This document shows positions 10,563-21,810 of a stretch of DNA of 64,000 nt, piece after piece (positions within the stretch are counted from its first letter, which is position 1; each line of letters opens with the position of its first letter). The notes below the pieces were generated by a model. That model did no database searches, had not been told where the DNA came from, and saw nothing but the letters and a program-made list of their open reading frames with translations. The stretch comes from Branchiostoma floridae (Eukaryota > Chordata > Leptocardii > Amphioxiformes > Branchiostomatidae): positions 7,572,114 through 7,636,113 of the forward strand of contig NC_049987.1 in the NCBI RefSeq assembly GCF_000003815.2, given 5' to 3'. The position numbers and the translations under genes are program-made.

Positions 10563-13500
10563 CTACAAAAGTCAGATATTGTTAGAACAGAAAAATTTAA
10601 CTACTGTTTAACTGCAAGACTAAATTTTTTCGATGTAATGATTGTATATTATACTGGGTATCAGATACATGAGCATTGGTGCAATTTTGATAGCAACCAC
10701 TAGAGAGCGCAAAATAAACTGCTATGTATATTACCGCCACTAGGTGGCGCAGGTGAACGGTCTCCTTTACCCACCTTGTGTCAGTTCAAACAACACTTTT
10801 TCCACCTCCTCCTCTGCAAGGGCGTCCACTTCTTCCTGGTCTTCCATGTCGTCAAAAGCGTCCTCAAGCACCTCCTCTATAACGCCGGCCTGCGGTGGTG
10901 AATAGTGAAGAAGTACGAAAACATGACCGGCAGTTTGTAACATTTTTGCTATATGTCATCAGGAGACCGTGAATATACCATCGTTTATTTAGGCTCGAGC
11001 TCGTTCTGTATGGTGGTTGTTTCATGCTGAACGCTTAACGATGCCGTGCAAAAAATAGTCAAAATCGCATAACTGTCCGGAATTATTGTTTGTTTCTTTG
11101 ATTGACTGGTTTTATTTTTCATCGTTTGATCACATTTGTTTTGCAAGCTTGAGATGTTATGAAGTGCGTCTATTTACCTTGAGCATCTCCTTGGTCAGAT
11201 CAGACACCGTTTTCTGGATCTGAGACACCTGGAGTAGAGACTGCATGTCCTTCATGATGTCAGCACTCGACTCGAAGGCGTTCACCAGGCGTACATTGGC
11301 TGCAAATCGGGTGGAAAATTTGTATGAGTAAAGTGCCAGACAACCCGGGTCTGGCATGCAACCTTGTTTAGCATTAGGCTCTGGGAAGGTAACGACTTTG
11401 AGAACTGTTTGGAAGGCTATGGTCGTGTACACGCTATCATACTGCATCTGGAAACTACTGAACTTGAAATTAAAAAAACACGATATCCGCCATGATTGCT
11501 AGCCAAAACGAACAAGGCAACATGGCCAAGCTAGGCAAAGCGTGCCAAAGCATATTGATCACCGCATAAATAGCAACATGATATCTAGGCACACCATTGA
11601 TAAATTAATTTTGAGAACTGATTATCTATCCCATTTATTTTGTTAAGAAAAATTATTCAAGCCTTGAGAAACGACATAATTCAAATACTGTAGCCAACTA
11701 TGAGTATGGGTTTGTGTAGCATCTCATTTCACCACTCTAACTTTTGTTCATGAAAGAGAAAATGATAACCCACCTAACTGAAGTTTGAGGTTGTTTTCCA
11801 CGGCGTTGAGTTTGGCCTTAGCTGCGTACAGCCGCGTCACTGCCTTCCGGTTCTGCACGATCTGACGGGCCAGTTGTACGCATGCGTCCTTCGAACCTCT
11901 CTTCTTCTTTGCCGCCTCGCGAATCTTCTTCTTCGTGTCAGCTTCTGCGCGACCAAGTGCTGAGGTTTGAGCAACAAAAGACCTAACTTTAATCTTGCCC
12001 TCAAATTCTATATCTAAATCGCCAGTTAATCTCGGAACAGATTTGTGGCTCTGACTCGGACAACTCAAGTGTGTCTAGCCTCCATAGCAGGCTCTTTACG
12101 GGCATGCGGCACAAGCGACCTAGTACAAAAAGGAATGGCCAGCACTTGAAAGTGTATGATTTTACTATAACGTTAATACCCAAAGAGCATGCTATGCCGG
12201 CTATAGTGCGTCAATGTAACAACAAAATGGTCTCAAAAAAACGTGCAGGGTTAATCGAAGCCACCTAGGCTGGGTGTCATCCTATTTAGTTTACCGGTAC
12301 CGGGGCTCCCATACCCGCTCCCCCAAAACCAAATAGGATGACGTCGATAAAGGTAAAGCCTCTTGCCAGGTAATGAGATACACATACGTACTAGTACTCA
12401 ATACAAATGTTACTCAGGCAGCGCGACTGGATAGGTTTTGTAAACCGACGGCCGTTTACAAAACTTATGCAGTTGCTTGAATAACTTTTGTGCCAAGTAA
12501 ACTAGGATGGCACCAACTTGATCCAGTCCTGCCAAAGAGAGAGGCAGACAAGAAAAAACGCGACCACTTCAATCCATTGCGAGCTCCCAGACCGTAACCT
12601 TTGTTTGGAGAATAATTTCGCTTACGAAGTTACGTGAACGAAACTACCGACGCACCTGCTGTGTTGCTTAGCGACGTACCCAGGGGGATCAAACAAACTA
12701 TAAAATTCCAGCTGAGTTGTTCATAAACATGGCTCGAGGACTAGTCCACAACTTCTGTGGGGAGGGCGCCTGACGGAAATTTTAAGAATCATATACCTCG
12801 AAACGCGTTACAAAGTTGGGCAGATGTCAGTATCTGACGTGTTACAATGTCAATGGCGCATTACAGAAGCAAGTTTCAATGGTTGATACTACGGCCTTCT
12901 TTACGGGCATGATAAGGATTGTATCGCCATGCATATTTCACAAGAAAGTAAACTTGTTGTAATGATATAGTTGGCACTAAGTTCTGTACAGACGTCACGC
13001 ATAATGGTTATGCCGGTAGACCAGAACAAAACATATATCGCCCTCATATCCAAACTTTGCTATATCCACCCCTGGCATATTGCTGGTATCATTAGAGTGT
13101 TCCTGTACTTGAAGACCTACCCACCCAGTTTGAGTAACTATCATTTCAACACCATGAAAAAACTCACCGCCAATTTCTCTGTCCAAGATCCGATGTTCCT
13201 GCTTCAACTGTCGCTGCCACGCTCGGATCTGAATATATAAGAAAACGTTTTAAAGTAACACCATACAAAGGAAATCGAGAGACCGTTGTACACGTGTTTT
13301 AATCAACGTTCCCTGACAATTGCAAATGCCTTAATAGTTGCCAGATCTTAGAAGCCATCCAAGGACAGTAGCACTACCTGTACAAAGGAAACTATTACAG
13401 TAATATCCACCGGACCGTGGAAAGTACCTGCTGGAATGAGGTGTTCAAAGACGCGTCATGAATAATACATGAATAGCAATAAAGTCGACATGAGAAAGCC

Positions 13501-14073
13501 ATAAGACATTACGTTCAGATATTCCTGCAGTTAGCCTGGTACACAGTCGTATTATAGCTCTTAGTTTCTTCTGTTCTCTCTGCAAATATATTGCAGAGAG
13601 GACAGAAGAGACCCGGGAGTTATAAGTATAGATGGCTGGATACCAGGCTAACATCGTGTTTATGTTGTGTGTCGTTATGTTGCTTTACGGCGAAGATCAC
13701 TTCATCTTGTTTCTGTCAATATCTCAGTAGTTGGCAAGATTTAAGCTTGTTTGTTTACTCTCAACTTGGCAACTTTAGTGTGTGCCGATGCTATATTAGA
13801 TAGGGGTACAAAGTTCAAAGCCCCCACTTATCTGTCAAAAAGGTGTGGGAAAATTGAGTAGTTGTCACTAGAAACCCTCAATTTTCTTCAACCTTGAAAG
13901 CTGTTCTAAGAGATTTTTCTGCAATTCATCATACCCCATAAGTTTTGTCAATCTTTGACAGGTACCTGTTGTATACATGGTGTATTGTTCAGCGAATAAA
14001 GGCGGAAATTGCTCACCTTGTCTCTGGGGTTGTCTGGTGTTGGTTTCTTCTTGACACTTGCGCCGATGCCCAT
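10450..14073 (-). CDS. CHMP3: charged multivesicular body protein 3 (ESCRT-III, Vps24), complete, six exons
   Basis: The exons 14073-14017, 13228-13168, 11959-11774, 11299-11178, 10889-10775 and 10562-10450 join to 654 nt with consistent phases and encode 217 residues; human CHMP3 has 222. CHMP3/Vps24 is an ESCRT-III subunit that polymerises with other CHMPs on endosomal and other membranes for inward budding and scission. The basic helical core is clear (HRILDREIG, REAAKKKRGSKDACVQLARQ, AVTRLYAAKAKLNAVENNLK). The diagnostic acidic C-terminal region is IEEVLEDAFDDMEDQEEVDA followed by VEKVLFELTQGALGKAP, the latter covering the MIT-interacting helix and the family's AGALGKAP signature. The N-terminus MGIGASVKKK differs from the usual MGLFGK but keeps Gly2 and a Ser6 suited to myristoylation. 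Confidence 0.95.
10775..10889 (-). CDS. CHMP3: CHMP3 exon 5
   Basis: It encodes residues 143-180, AGVIEEVLEDAFDDMEDQEE onward, the acidic autoinhibitory and MIT-binding region. It ends in phase 1 at G|GTGGGT; reading on would hit a stop within two codons. Confidence 0.93.
11178..11299 (-). CDS. CHMP3: CHMP3 exon 4
   Basis: It encodes residues 102-142, including SSADIMKDMQSLLQVSQIQ, equivalent to the STEVMKAMQSLVKIPEIQ segment of human CHMP3. The donor is AAG|GTAAAT. Confidence 0.95.
11774..11959 (-). CDS. CHMP3: CHMP3 exon 3
   Basis: It encodes residues 40-101, the long basic helix pair from ALGRAEADTKKKIREAAKKK to NNLKLQL. The acceptor is CCTCAG and the donor is TTAG|GTGGGT. Confidence 0.93.
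12276..12342. repeat. short fold-back repeat
   Basis: GTCATCCTATTT (12276-12287) is the exact inverse of AAATAGGATGAC (12331-12342), extended by AGTTT against AAACC. The 67-bp unit lies in CHMP3 intron 2. A partial relative (GGTGTCATCC...TAGTTTTGG) occurs near 24543. Confidence 0.5.
13168..13228 (-). CDS. CHMP3: CHMP3 exon 2
   Basis: It encodes IRAWQRQLKQEHRILDREIG, equivalent to the human EWSLKIRKEMRVVDRQI helix. The acceptor is ATTCAG and the donor is G|GTGAGT. Confidence 0.93.
13531..13651. mobile_element. 121-bp hairpin MITE
   Basis: TTAGCCTGGTA at the left end is exactly inverted at the right end. The centre is a tight stem (CTTCTGTTCTCTCTGCAA against TTGCAGAGAGGACAGAAG). It lies in CHMP3 intron 1. 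No clear target duplication beyond the palindromic TTA ends is visible. Confidence 0.6.
14017..14073 (-). CDS. CHMP3: CHMP3 exon 1
   Basis: It encodes MGIGASVKKKPTPDNPRDK and ends in phase 0 at AAG|GTGAGC. The start was chosen because it joins directly to exon 2, preserves the expected 19-residue lead before the first helix, and has Gly2. The upstream frame has no other ATG before a stop. Confidence 0.85.
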
Positions 14074-14800
14074 ATCTATGACCCTGAACTTGAGACGTTC
14101 CGTCAACCTCCAGAAGAGACAGTGACGGTCCACTGGAGGCGCATCTCAGTAAAGAACGTGTAGCTACAGCCTACACTTTGCGGTGAACTTGGACAAACGT
14201 TACAAGAAATGTTACTCGGCTACTTGGGTTACGCACGTCAAGGTACCGAAGTCGAAGGTTACATTTGAACCTAGGGGGGTTTATAAAAGTGCAACTGAGA
14301 TGTCGTTTTTGTCTCAAGCGGGTACCCTGTTGTTGTCAACGCATGTAACGCAAAGTGCGATCGTCCGAAGAGGTATATTTTTGGTGTATATTGTGCATTT
14401 TTGAGGGTAATGTTGATCGAACAACCCGCAAAATGGCGCGGCCGAGTCTTGGTGGAGCTTCCTGGTTCAAAGATTACTTGTAACCACGTAACGTTACTTC
14501 TAACCTTCAGCTGTTTACTTCCAGCTCACTGCAGAATGTAATCTGTTCCGTGGTTCATAGAAACAGTGACGTCGGATGAAATAGAAATGGCTACTGACTG
14601 GCTATAAAGTCAAGGCATTGCGCCAGCAACAAGAGAATGGAGTTGCGTTACATGATGATTCGAGTTCTTAAAATTTAGTTACTTACGTTTCAGTGTCAAT
14701 ATATCAATATGCACGAGTTAGTATTCTATTCAAAAAGTAACTACCGTAGGTTAAAGTAAGTGAGCCCAAAACACGAGCTTGTTAGCTGAACAGCAAGCCA

Positions 14801-14806
14801 TTTAAT
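14801..14806 (-). terminator. candidate poly(A) signal of the H2B variant
   Basis: ATTAAA on the minus strand about 226 nt after the H2B stop. The conserved histone 3' stem-loop is not found in the roughly 100 nt after the stop, so polyadenylation is expected. Confidence 0.3.
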
Positions 14807-15031
14807 AGCGCAAAGGGGAGAAAATATATCACAAGGTACATAACGTTATTACAAATCTTGAAAAATAAAGATTTTGCAAATATAACTATAAGAACGTAAC
14901 GTTCAGGAATAAGAACACAGGCATCCAATCATAGTGCGTGCTACACCTAGTGATCGTTTATCTGCAATATGAGTTAAACCGCTAAATGACTCTTCTAAGC
15001 CGCTTTGACTTGCTGACTGGGTCAGGTTCAT

Positions 15032-16287
<1,256 letters not shown>

Positions 16288-16736
16288 TCTACTAATAGAA
16301 TATCACAGAGACAAAGCAAGGCAGAGAAATAATGCTTATAATAAATATTGATAGAAAGTTGATACAACTGCTTTGATTCTGCAGACCATGTGATAGTCAA
16401 TAAATTTCTTTTGATTCTGAAGACCATTGTCTCTAATGTCAATGTCAAGTCTATGATGTATACTACACTGTCACCCAAGCTGATGTTCTATGACGTTTGA
16501 TAGCTATCAAACAAACAAACAGACAAAAAACAAACAAAAACAACGCGACCGTGGGACAAATGGTGAGGGATACGCACGCCTCGTCAGTTATATCAAATTG
16601 ATTCTGTACATATGCGGACAGGGTTAAAAGGTAGAAGACTTTAGTAAAATAACTTGAAAACACCATTAAATATTCAATTTACAACGGTACCTTTCCATGC
16701 GATAAGGCCATAAAATATCTACTCACGTCTTCTTCG

Positions 16737-16850
16737 AAGATGTGCGCTCAAATATCAACCCGAAAACTCGCGTTTCTGGATCTCCGACGCTAAGGCGATG
16801 TTTCCCCTGCCACGTCGACTGAAACTGCGCAGACAATGGACCGAATTTTC
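16737..16850 (-). other. candidate 5' untranslated exon of the H2B variant
   Basis: A donor GAC|GTGAGTAG at 16737/16736 on the minus strand would splice to the acceptor at 16290-16289, one base before the H2B ATG. The upstream limit is a guess. This is an inference from splice signals only. Confidence 0.3.
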
Positions 16851-17267
16851 CAGAGAGTTTCTCACACCTGTAGACCGTGCACACCTGCAAATGTCGTCAC
16901 GTTTCACCTGAAGGGTTTTGAAGTAGCCAATGGAAAAGTGAATCAGTTAATAAGCTCCGCCTCAGCTGTAGTTATCATTCATGTCGTTCTCTTTGCTGAC
17001 TCAATCATAAATCAGTTCTGAAAATTTCCCCAGCTGTTTTTATTCATTCTACCTATTTCTTCATCTATTTCTGTTGACAGCGTGCATGTGGCTTTCTCAT
17101 TTACTGGACACTGGTTTTCAGAGAGGCCATTGGGTACATACACACAAACACTACAACTGGTAACGATATTGGTAATTAATTGTGTTACGCTGAGGGGCGG
17201 TTATACCAGCGTCCGGCTATATGTTCTTAAGGCAAAGACACGTTTGTACATCAAATACCAAAGTCGT

Positions 17268-17295
17268 TAACATCCATTGGCATAATACCGGCCGG
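17268..17295 (+). repeat. left member of a 28-bp perfect inverted repeat
   Basis: The sequence from TAACATCCATTGG to ACCGGCCGG is exactly inverted at 18572-18599. The pair encloses 1.3 kb, including a complete hAT-type MITE, and may be the ends of an older transposon. Confidence 0.6.
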
Positions 17296-17657
17296 TTTAC
17301 TGCAAGTTCTCAAGCAATGGCTAATTTGGCAAATGATCAACGCATCATTTTCTCCAGTTACATGTTGCTGTTACAGCTTGCCTTTGCCACTTCTTCTGTG
17401 TATATTATTTTGTCTCTCTTGTCCTGCTAAAAACATAATATCGTAATTGGAACACACCGCGGAATTGCACGGAGAACGGGCGCGTGGTTGGAAGGGGGTG
17501 CAATAATACAGGCCGAACGAAACACGGCACAATTAACTGCCGCTATGTACCTTTATACATCCTCTGTTGTTCCTTCCTTTCCTGTTAGTAGTTGCACAAA
17601 ACAAAAACCTGCATGAGCATACAAAAAGTCATGAGAAAATGGGCGTATACTGACAAG

Positions 17658-18090
17658 TAGAGCTGGGTACCGGTACAGAGAATTCAGGTCCAGGTCCGGT
17701 TCAGGTCCAAAGGATCAGGTCCAGGTCCGGACCTGAACCTGGACCTGATTCAGTATGACTCATACCAATGGTCCATTTTACTACAAAGAAATCTGTTTGG
17801 TGGAGTATTAGACTTACACTGGCGTTTTAAAATCCTACAAAGCTAACTGCACCTGTACGATTGGCTGTAAAACTTGGTAGAAATGACTATAAACTCTACT
17901 CTACTTCACTCTTGTTATTTTCTTCCACCTGCAAGCGCCAAAACGTGTGAATGTCTGATAAGATAATCTGTTAATTTTCTAATCGGTCCAACATTCGGTC
18001 CGCCTAATTTTTTCAGATCCGGTTTTTCTGGACCGGTCCAATAAGAAAAACCGGTTTTGTACCGGTACGCTGTACCGATACCCAGCCCTA
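17658..18090. mobile_element. 433-bp hAT-type MITE
   Basis: The termini are TAGAGCTGGGTACCGGTAC and, read inward from the right, TAGGGCTGGGTATCGGTAC. The 8-bp target duplication CTGACAAG is intact at 17650-17657 and 18091-18098. The interior contains a palindromic array of CAGGTCCAGGTCCGG units. TIR form and the 8-bp duplication fit the hAT superfamily. No transposase is encoded. Confidence 0.85.
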
Positions 18091-18571
18091 CTGACAAGAA
18101 TTTTCATTTAATTTTGGTCCGTCACAACCGCTATGACGAAAAAATTTACTGTTGGCGAAGCATTAAAAATGGCGGGAAAATTGCGACGTACGTTCAATTT
18201 GACCCATTCAGCCGTAGATCCGGGCGATAATGCAACGGTTCTTCACACTTTTACACGAGTTGTAGGTCACCAAAAGAAATTCAAGATTGCTGTTGAATCA
18301 TGCTCGTCTTGTGCCGTGAGCACATGTGATTATTATCTACAAATCTGGCGATGAACGTGACAGTGTGATTGTCCCACGACGAGCTCGCCTGCCCCGAAAA
18401 TGAACTGAAAACTTTTGGCCGTGTTGTCTTCGAATGCACTGTTATCGAAGCCTTTTTGAAAATGTGTGAAATACGTGGATGTCTGAAGTGTGCATACCTC
18501 GGAAATTACTGGTGCTGCGCTAGTGGATCACCGAAAATTTATCGTTTATGTCATTGGCCGGTATAAGTATT

Positions 18572-18599
18572 CCGGCCGGTATTATGCCAATGGATGTTA
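18572..18599 (-). repeat. right member of a 28-bp perfect inverted repeat
   Basis: It is the exact inverse of 17268-17295. A third, imperfect copy of the CATTGGC...CCGG motif lies just before it at 18552-18563. Confidence 0.6.
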
Positions 18600-20073
18600 T
18601 ACATAATGGTAGTCGTTATCCATGCAATCTCTTCCCCTTCAGTCAATGTACAATAAGATATAACTCTTCGTGGGGTCTCATTTATGGTAATTTTACCATT
18701 GAGGACAAAAAATTTTGTTTTAAGACTATTTGGGAAGAAAAACCTCTAATCACGCATTCTTTAATTTTGTACAAAGATTAAGACAGTTGCTCAGTACGTT
18801 AGCACTGAAAACGCAAATGTAATTAATTGAAATGACCTCGACACAGTACTGGACCAATAACACGCTCGAATAGGCACAGTTGTATAACCTCAGGGTCCTT
18901 ATTGTATGTTTCCTCGTACATTGAATTATATAGTAATAGATCCTTCCCTCTCTGGACCTACGCCCCCTGGAGGTTCACTCCCAAGTGCAGGAGGTTTAGG
19001 GCACTTTGGACAATGTCCCTTTGATTGAGTGCACGATGTCTATGAAATTTTAATCCAAACGTCCATTTTGTGGCTAGAACAGCCTTTGTGCTTTGTTTGA
19101 CGTATAAAGGCGTAGAACATCTGCGCCTAGAGCCCCACTATTCTTACGCAAATGTCTGCGTTATTTGTCCCAAGTTATAAGCCACTCTCACAATGAACTG
19201 TCCATTATATTGGGACACACTTTTCAATGTTCAAAGTATAAACGACATATGTACTCTATTCTTTCTTTTACAAGTGTGATACTAATACATTTAGCTTCGT
19301 GTAGGTAGCTTTTGAATGCATACTACATTCCATTATTTCCGTACGACGTACGTGAAAATTTACTAGTGCGAGGCATTCATGGACTGGTTCTACCTGATCG
19401 TGGTATCTTTCGTGGTAAGTCTTTCCTTAGCTATCGATTTAGATTTGAGAGCAAAATTGATTTCGGCAACGAATTCAACAACCACAAAGGTTTAGATGTG
19501 TTTTTATTTTCAAGTTCGTAGATTCAAGTCTCGTTTGTGTACTACCAGGATAGTCCGTAGGTGGCGCTTCTACTACACCGAAAAGGCCGTGCCCCGTGGC
19601 AAGCGGCTAGCCTGATTAAATCTCGCTTATAGCAGCCCGCCAAACATCCGCCAGTTACAGCCCTGGACAGCGGAGTTTGTGTTACACAGACTAGCAAGCG
19701 GCATCCTCCGAATCGAATTTGACCTTTCTCTGTGGGCAATTTGGCAAATTGGCATACAGTGTATTTCGTTAGCATTTATGGCATTTTTTTCTATGTAGAT
19801 GTAAGGCTCCGGCTCAGTATCAGTGTTTTACGGCGTTGCGCAACCTCCTTGGTATTACCGAGTTATGCACCTTTGCAACTCTTCACCGTCTTGAATGGGT
19901 ACCCGGGTAGGAGACGTGTCGTCAGAAAGTATACCTGTTATGATGTTACACATGAAAGGCGTGCTAAATGTTGCACAAAAAGCCGTAAAACATACTGCGA
20001 CAGGTCCTCACATGTCTTGCATCTGCCTGGAGGTTTAATAGGGAACACTCTTCTCTGTTCTTACCGATTATGA

Positions 20074-20091
20074 CCCCCCCCCCCCCCCCCC
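20074..20091 (+). repeat. poly-C tract, 18 bp
   Basis: An uninterrupted run of C. Length may vary between individuals or reflect sequencing error. Confidence 0.9.
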
Positions 20092-20306
20092 AAATTTGGC
20101 AAATACACTGGGCAATACAGTACCTGGCCTGATGACCGAATAGATGAGCTACTAGTATGTCAAGGCTACGTTTGACATTTGATTAACATTAATGCTGTTT
20201 TATCGAGTAGATTCGTCGCCTAGAAGTGGTCAAAGGCCCTTGCCTGCAACAATCTCGTTAAAAAATATCAAACTCCTTGCCAAGATCATAAAATGAGGAG
20301 TACTTT

Positions 20307-20624
20307 CAAGCAGAGGTTAGGCTCTGGCTTTTGGGCGTTTCTGTCGGGCTTTCTCTTTTGTCCGCCTGGCTAGTCGGATAGCGAAGCCTCACCTCTTTTG
20401 GAGGGTGTATAACACTACAGACTAGAAAATGTTGTCCGCTTCTCTCCAAGCAGAGGCTGGGCTCCACCTGCTTAACTGTGTTTTGGTGCATTTATATTCT
20501 GTTTGGCCACATTTTCTTCATTTGCCGGAGGATATGAATTAAAAAGGGGACAAAATAGAGAGCTGGATAAAAAAAACTACAACGGTCGTGTAAAAATACC
20601 CAGTCGGGACCGAACCTCTGCTTG
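20307..20624. repeat. three copies of a CAAGCAGAGG motif
   Basis: CAAGCAGAGGTTAGG at 20307-20321 and CAAGCAGAGGCTGG at 20447-20460 are direct copies. CGAACCTCTGCTTG at 20611-20624 is an inverted copy. They probably mark a decayed repeat element. Confidence 0.45.
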
Positions 20625-21214
20625 AAGAGTAGTTGTCCGTCGGATAGGAGTGCGACAGAGGGATCTGAAGGCGATGTCAGCACGTCGGCGTGAATGAGCA
20701 CACATGGAGAGCGGCACTCGCCGGGAAAGGACGTGCCGGGCCCGACACATTGCAGGACACCTCGGTCTTCCACCTCTGATGGTTGATTTTATAACTATGT
20801 CTAGTCCCTTTCCTTGCACCATTGTCCCTTGTCTCTACCAGATCCTGGTAAACTAGTAGAAAATGGCCAAATAGACAACATGACAGGAGTTAGCCGGCCT
20901 GTGAGTACAATATGCGACCTAGGTAAACTGTTCTCCCAGGCCGGTTAAGTATTCTGAATCTGATATGTTATCCATCCTTTCGGCAAATTTCTACTATTTT
21001 TCCGACGACCTGTGAAGTCTGGTAGAGACAACATTTTCCTATCCAGAGAAGTAATGTTACATACACAGTACTGTAGCTCACTAGACTGCAGTTCAGCAAG
21101 ACTTGCCCAGATATTCCCTGTGCCCCCATCCCAATCCACACTCGTGTTAGGACGTACTCAGTCACACATTTAAACTAAAAACCACAAACTCGTCATTGAT
21201 TCCATTCATATAGA

Positions 21215-21220
21215 TTTATT
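21215..21220 (-). terminator. candidate poly(A) signal of Ripply
   Basis: AATAAA on the minus strand about 390 nt after the Ripply stop codon. Confidence 0.4.
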
Positions 21221-21608
21221 TTCAGATTGTCATGTATGAATAAACGTAGTAGGAATAATATTAAGAGTATCATATATTATTTGTTGATAATGATTTGAGG
21301 AATGATAAAACAGAAATGAACTTGTGCAGAAACAAAAGTGAAAACAACGCAATAACATAACAATAGCATTTAAAATAGCGAATATATCTCAAGTATAAAA
21401 ATAAAACTCTTTTCATAATCTGTTATTGTACAAATATTTACAATATTTACAGTCATAAAATTTGGCAAGACGTTACGACATAGCGGATGGTGTGAGACTT
21501 CACGACTGGTATAGTCTGTTCACAGGTATTTGACAAAAATTGGCGACAAACACAAATGCCTAACAGATTGGTGTAGTCGTACAGAAGTGTCCGTGTTTCT
21601 GGATGACT

Positions 21609-21810
21609 CTAGTTGAGGGTTGGCGCCTTTCCCTTGAGGGGCTTCTCGTCAGCGTCGGAGTCGTCCTCGTAGTCGGACTCGAAGTCGCTGTCGTCGCTCT
21701 CGGCGGGGTCCTGGTCGACGATGCAGATGGTGGCCTGGACGGGGAAGGCGTCCAGGAGCTGCTTGCCGTACTGGTACATGTAGTCGTACACGGGCTTGGA
21801 CCAGTGCAGC
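21609..21810 (-). CDS. Ripply: Ripply exon 4 (Ripply homology domain and acidic tail)
   Basis: It encodes the rest of Lys89 and residues 90-155, with FPVQATI and the Asp/Glu/Ser-rich end, then TAG. The acceptor is CCCCAG. Codon use is markedly GC-rich at third positions. Confidence 0.96.

Larger units (their letters stand above)
16851..21608. other. repeat-rich intergenic region
   Basis: No recognised gene lies between H2B and Ripply. The region holds a 28-bp inverted-repeat pair, a nested hAT-type MITE, a poly-C run and three copies of a CAAGCAGAGG motif. ORFs at 18133-18781 are unrecognised and may be transposon debris. Confidence 0.5.

Noticed and set aside
14930-15031. Searched for a histone mRNA 3' stem-loop after the H2B stop
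   Set aside because: Only a weak GCGGCTTAGAAGAG stretch is present, without pairing arms.
18133-18781. Three consecutive plus-strand open frames after the hAT MITE
   Set aside because: They could be remnants of one protein, but no family was recognised and no splice model joins them, so no gene is called.
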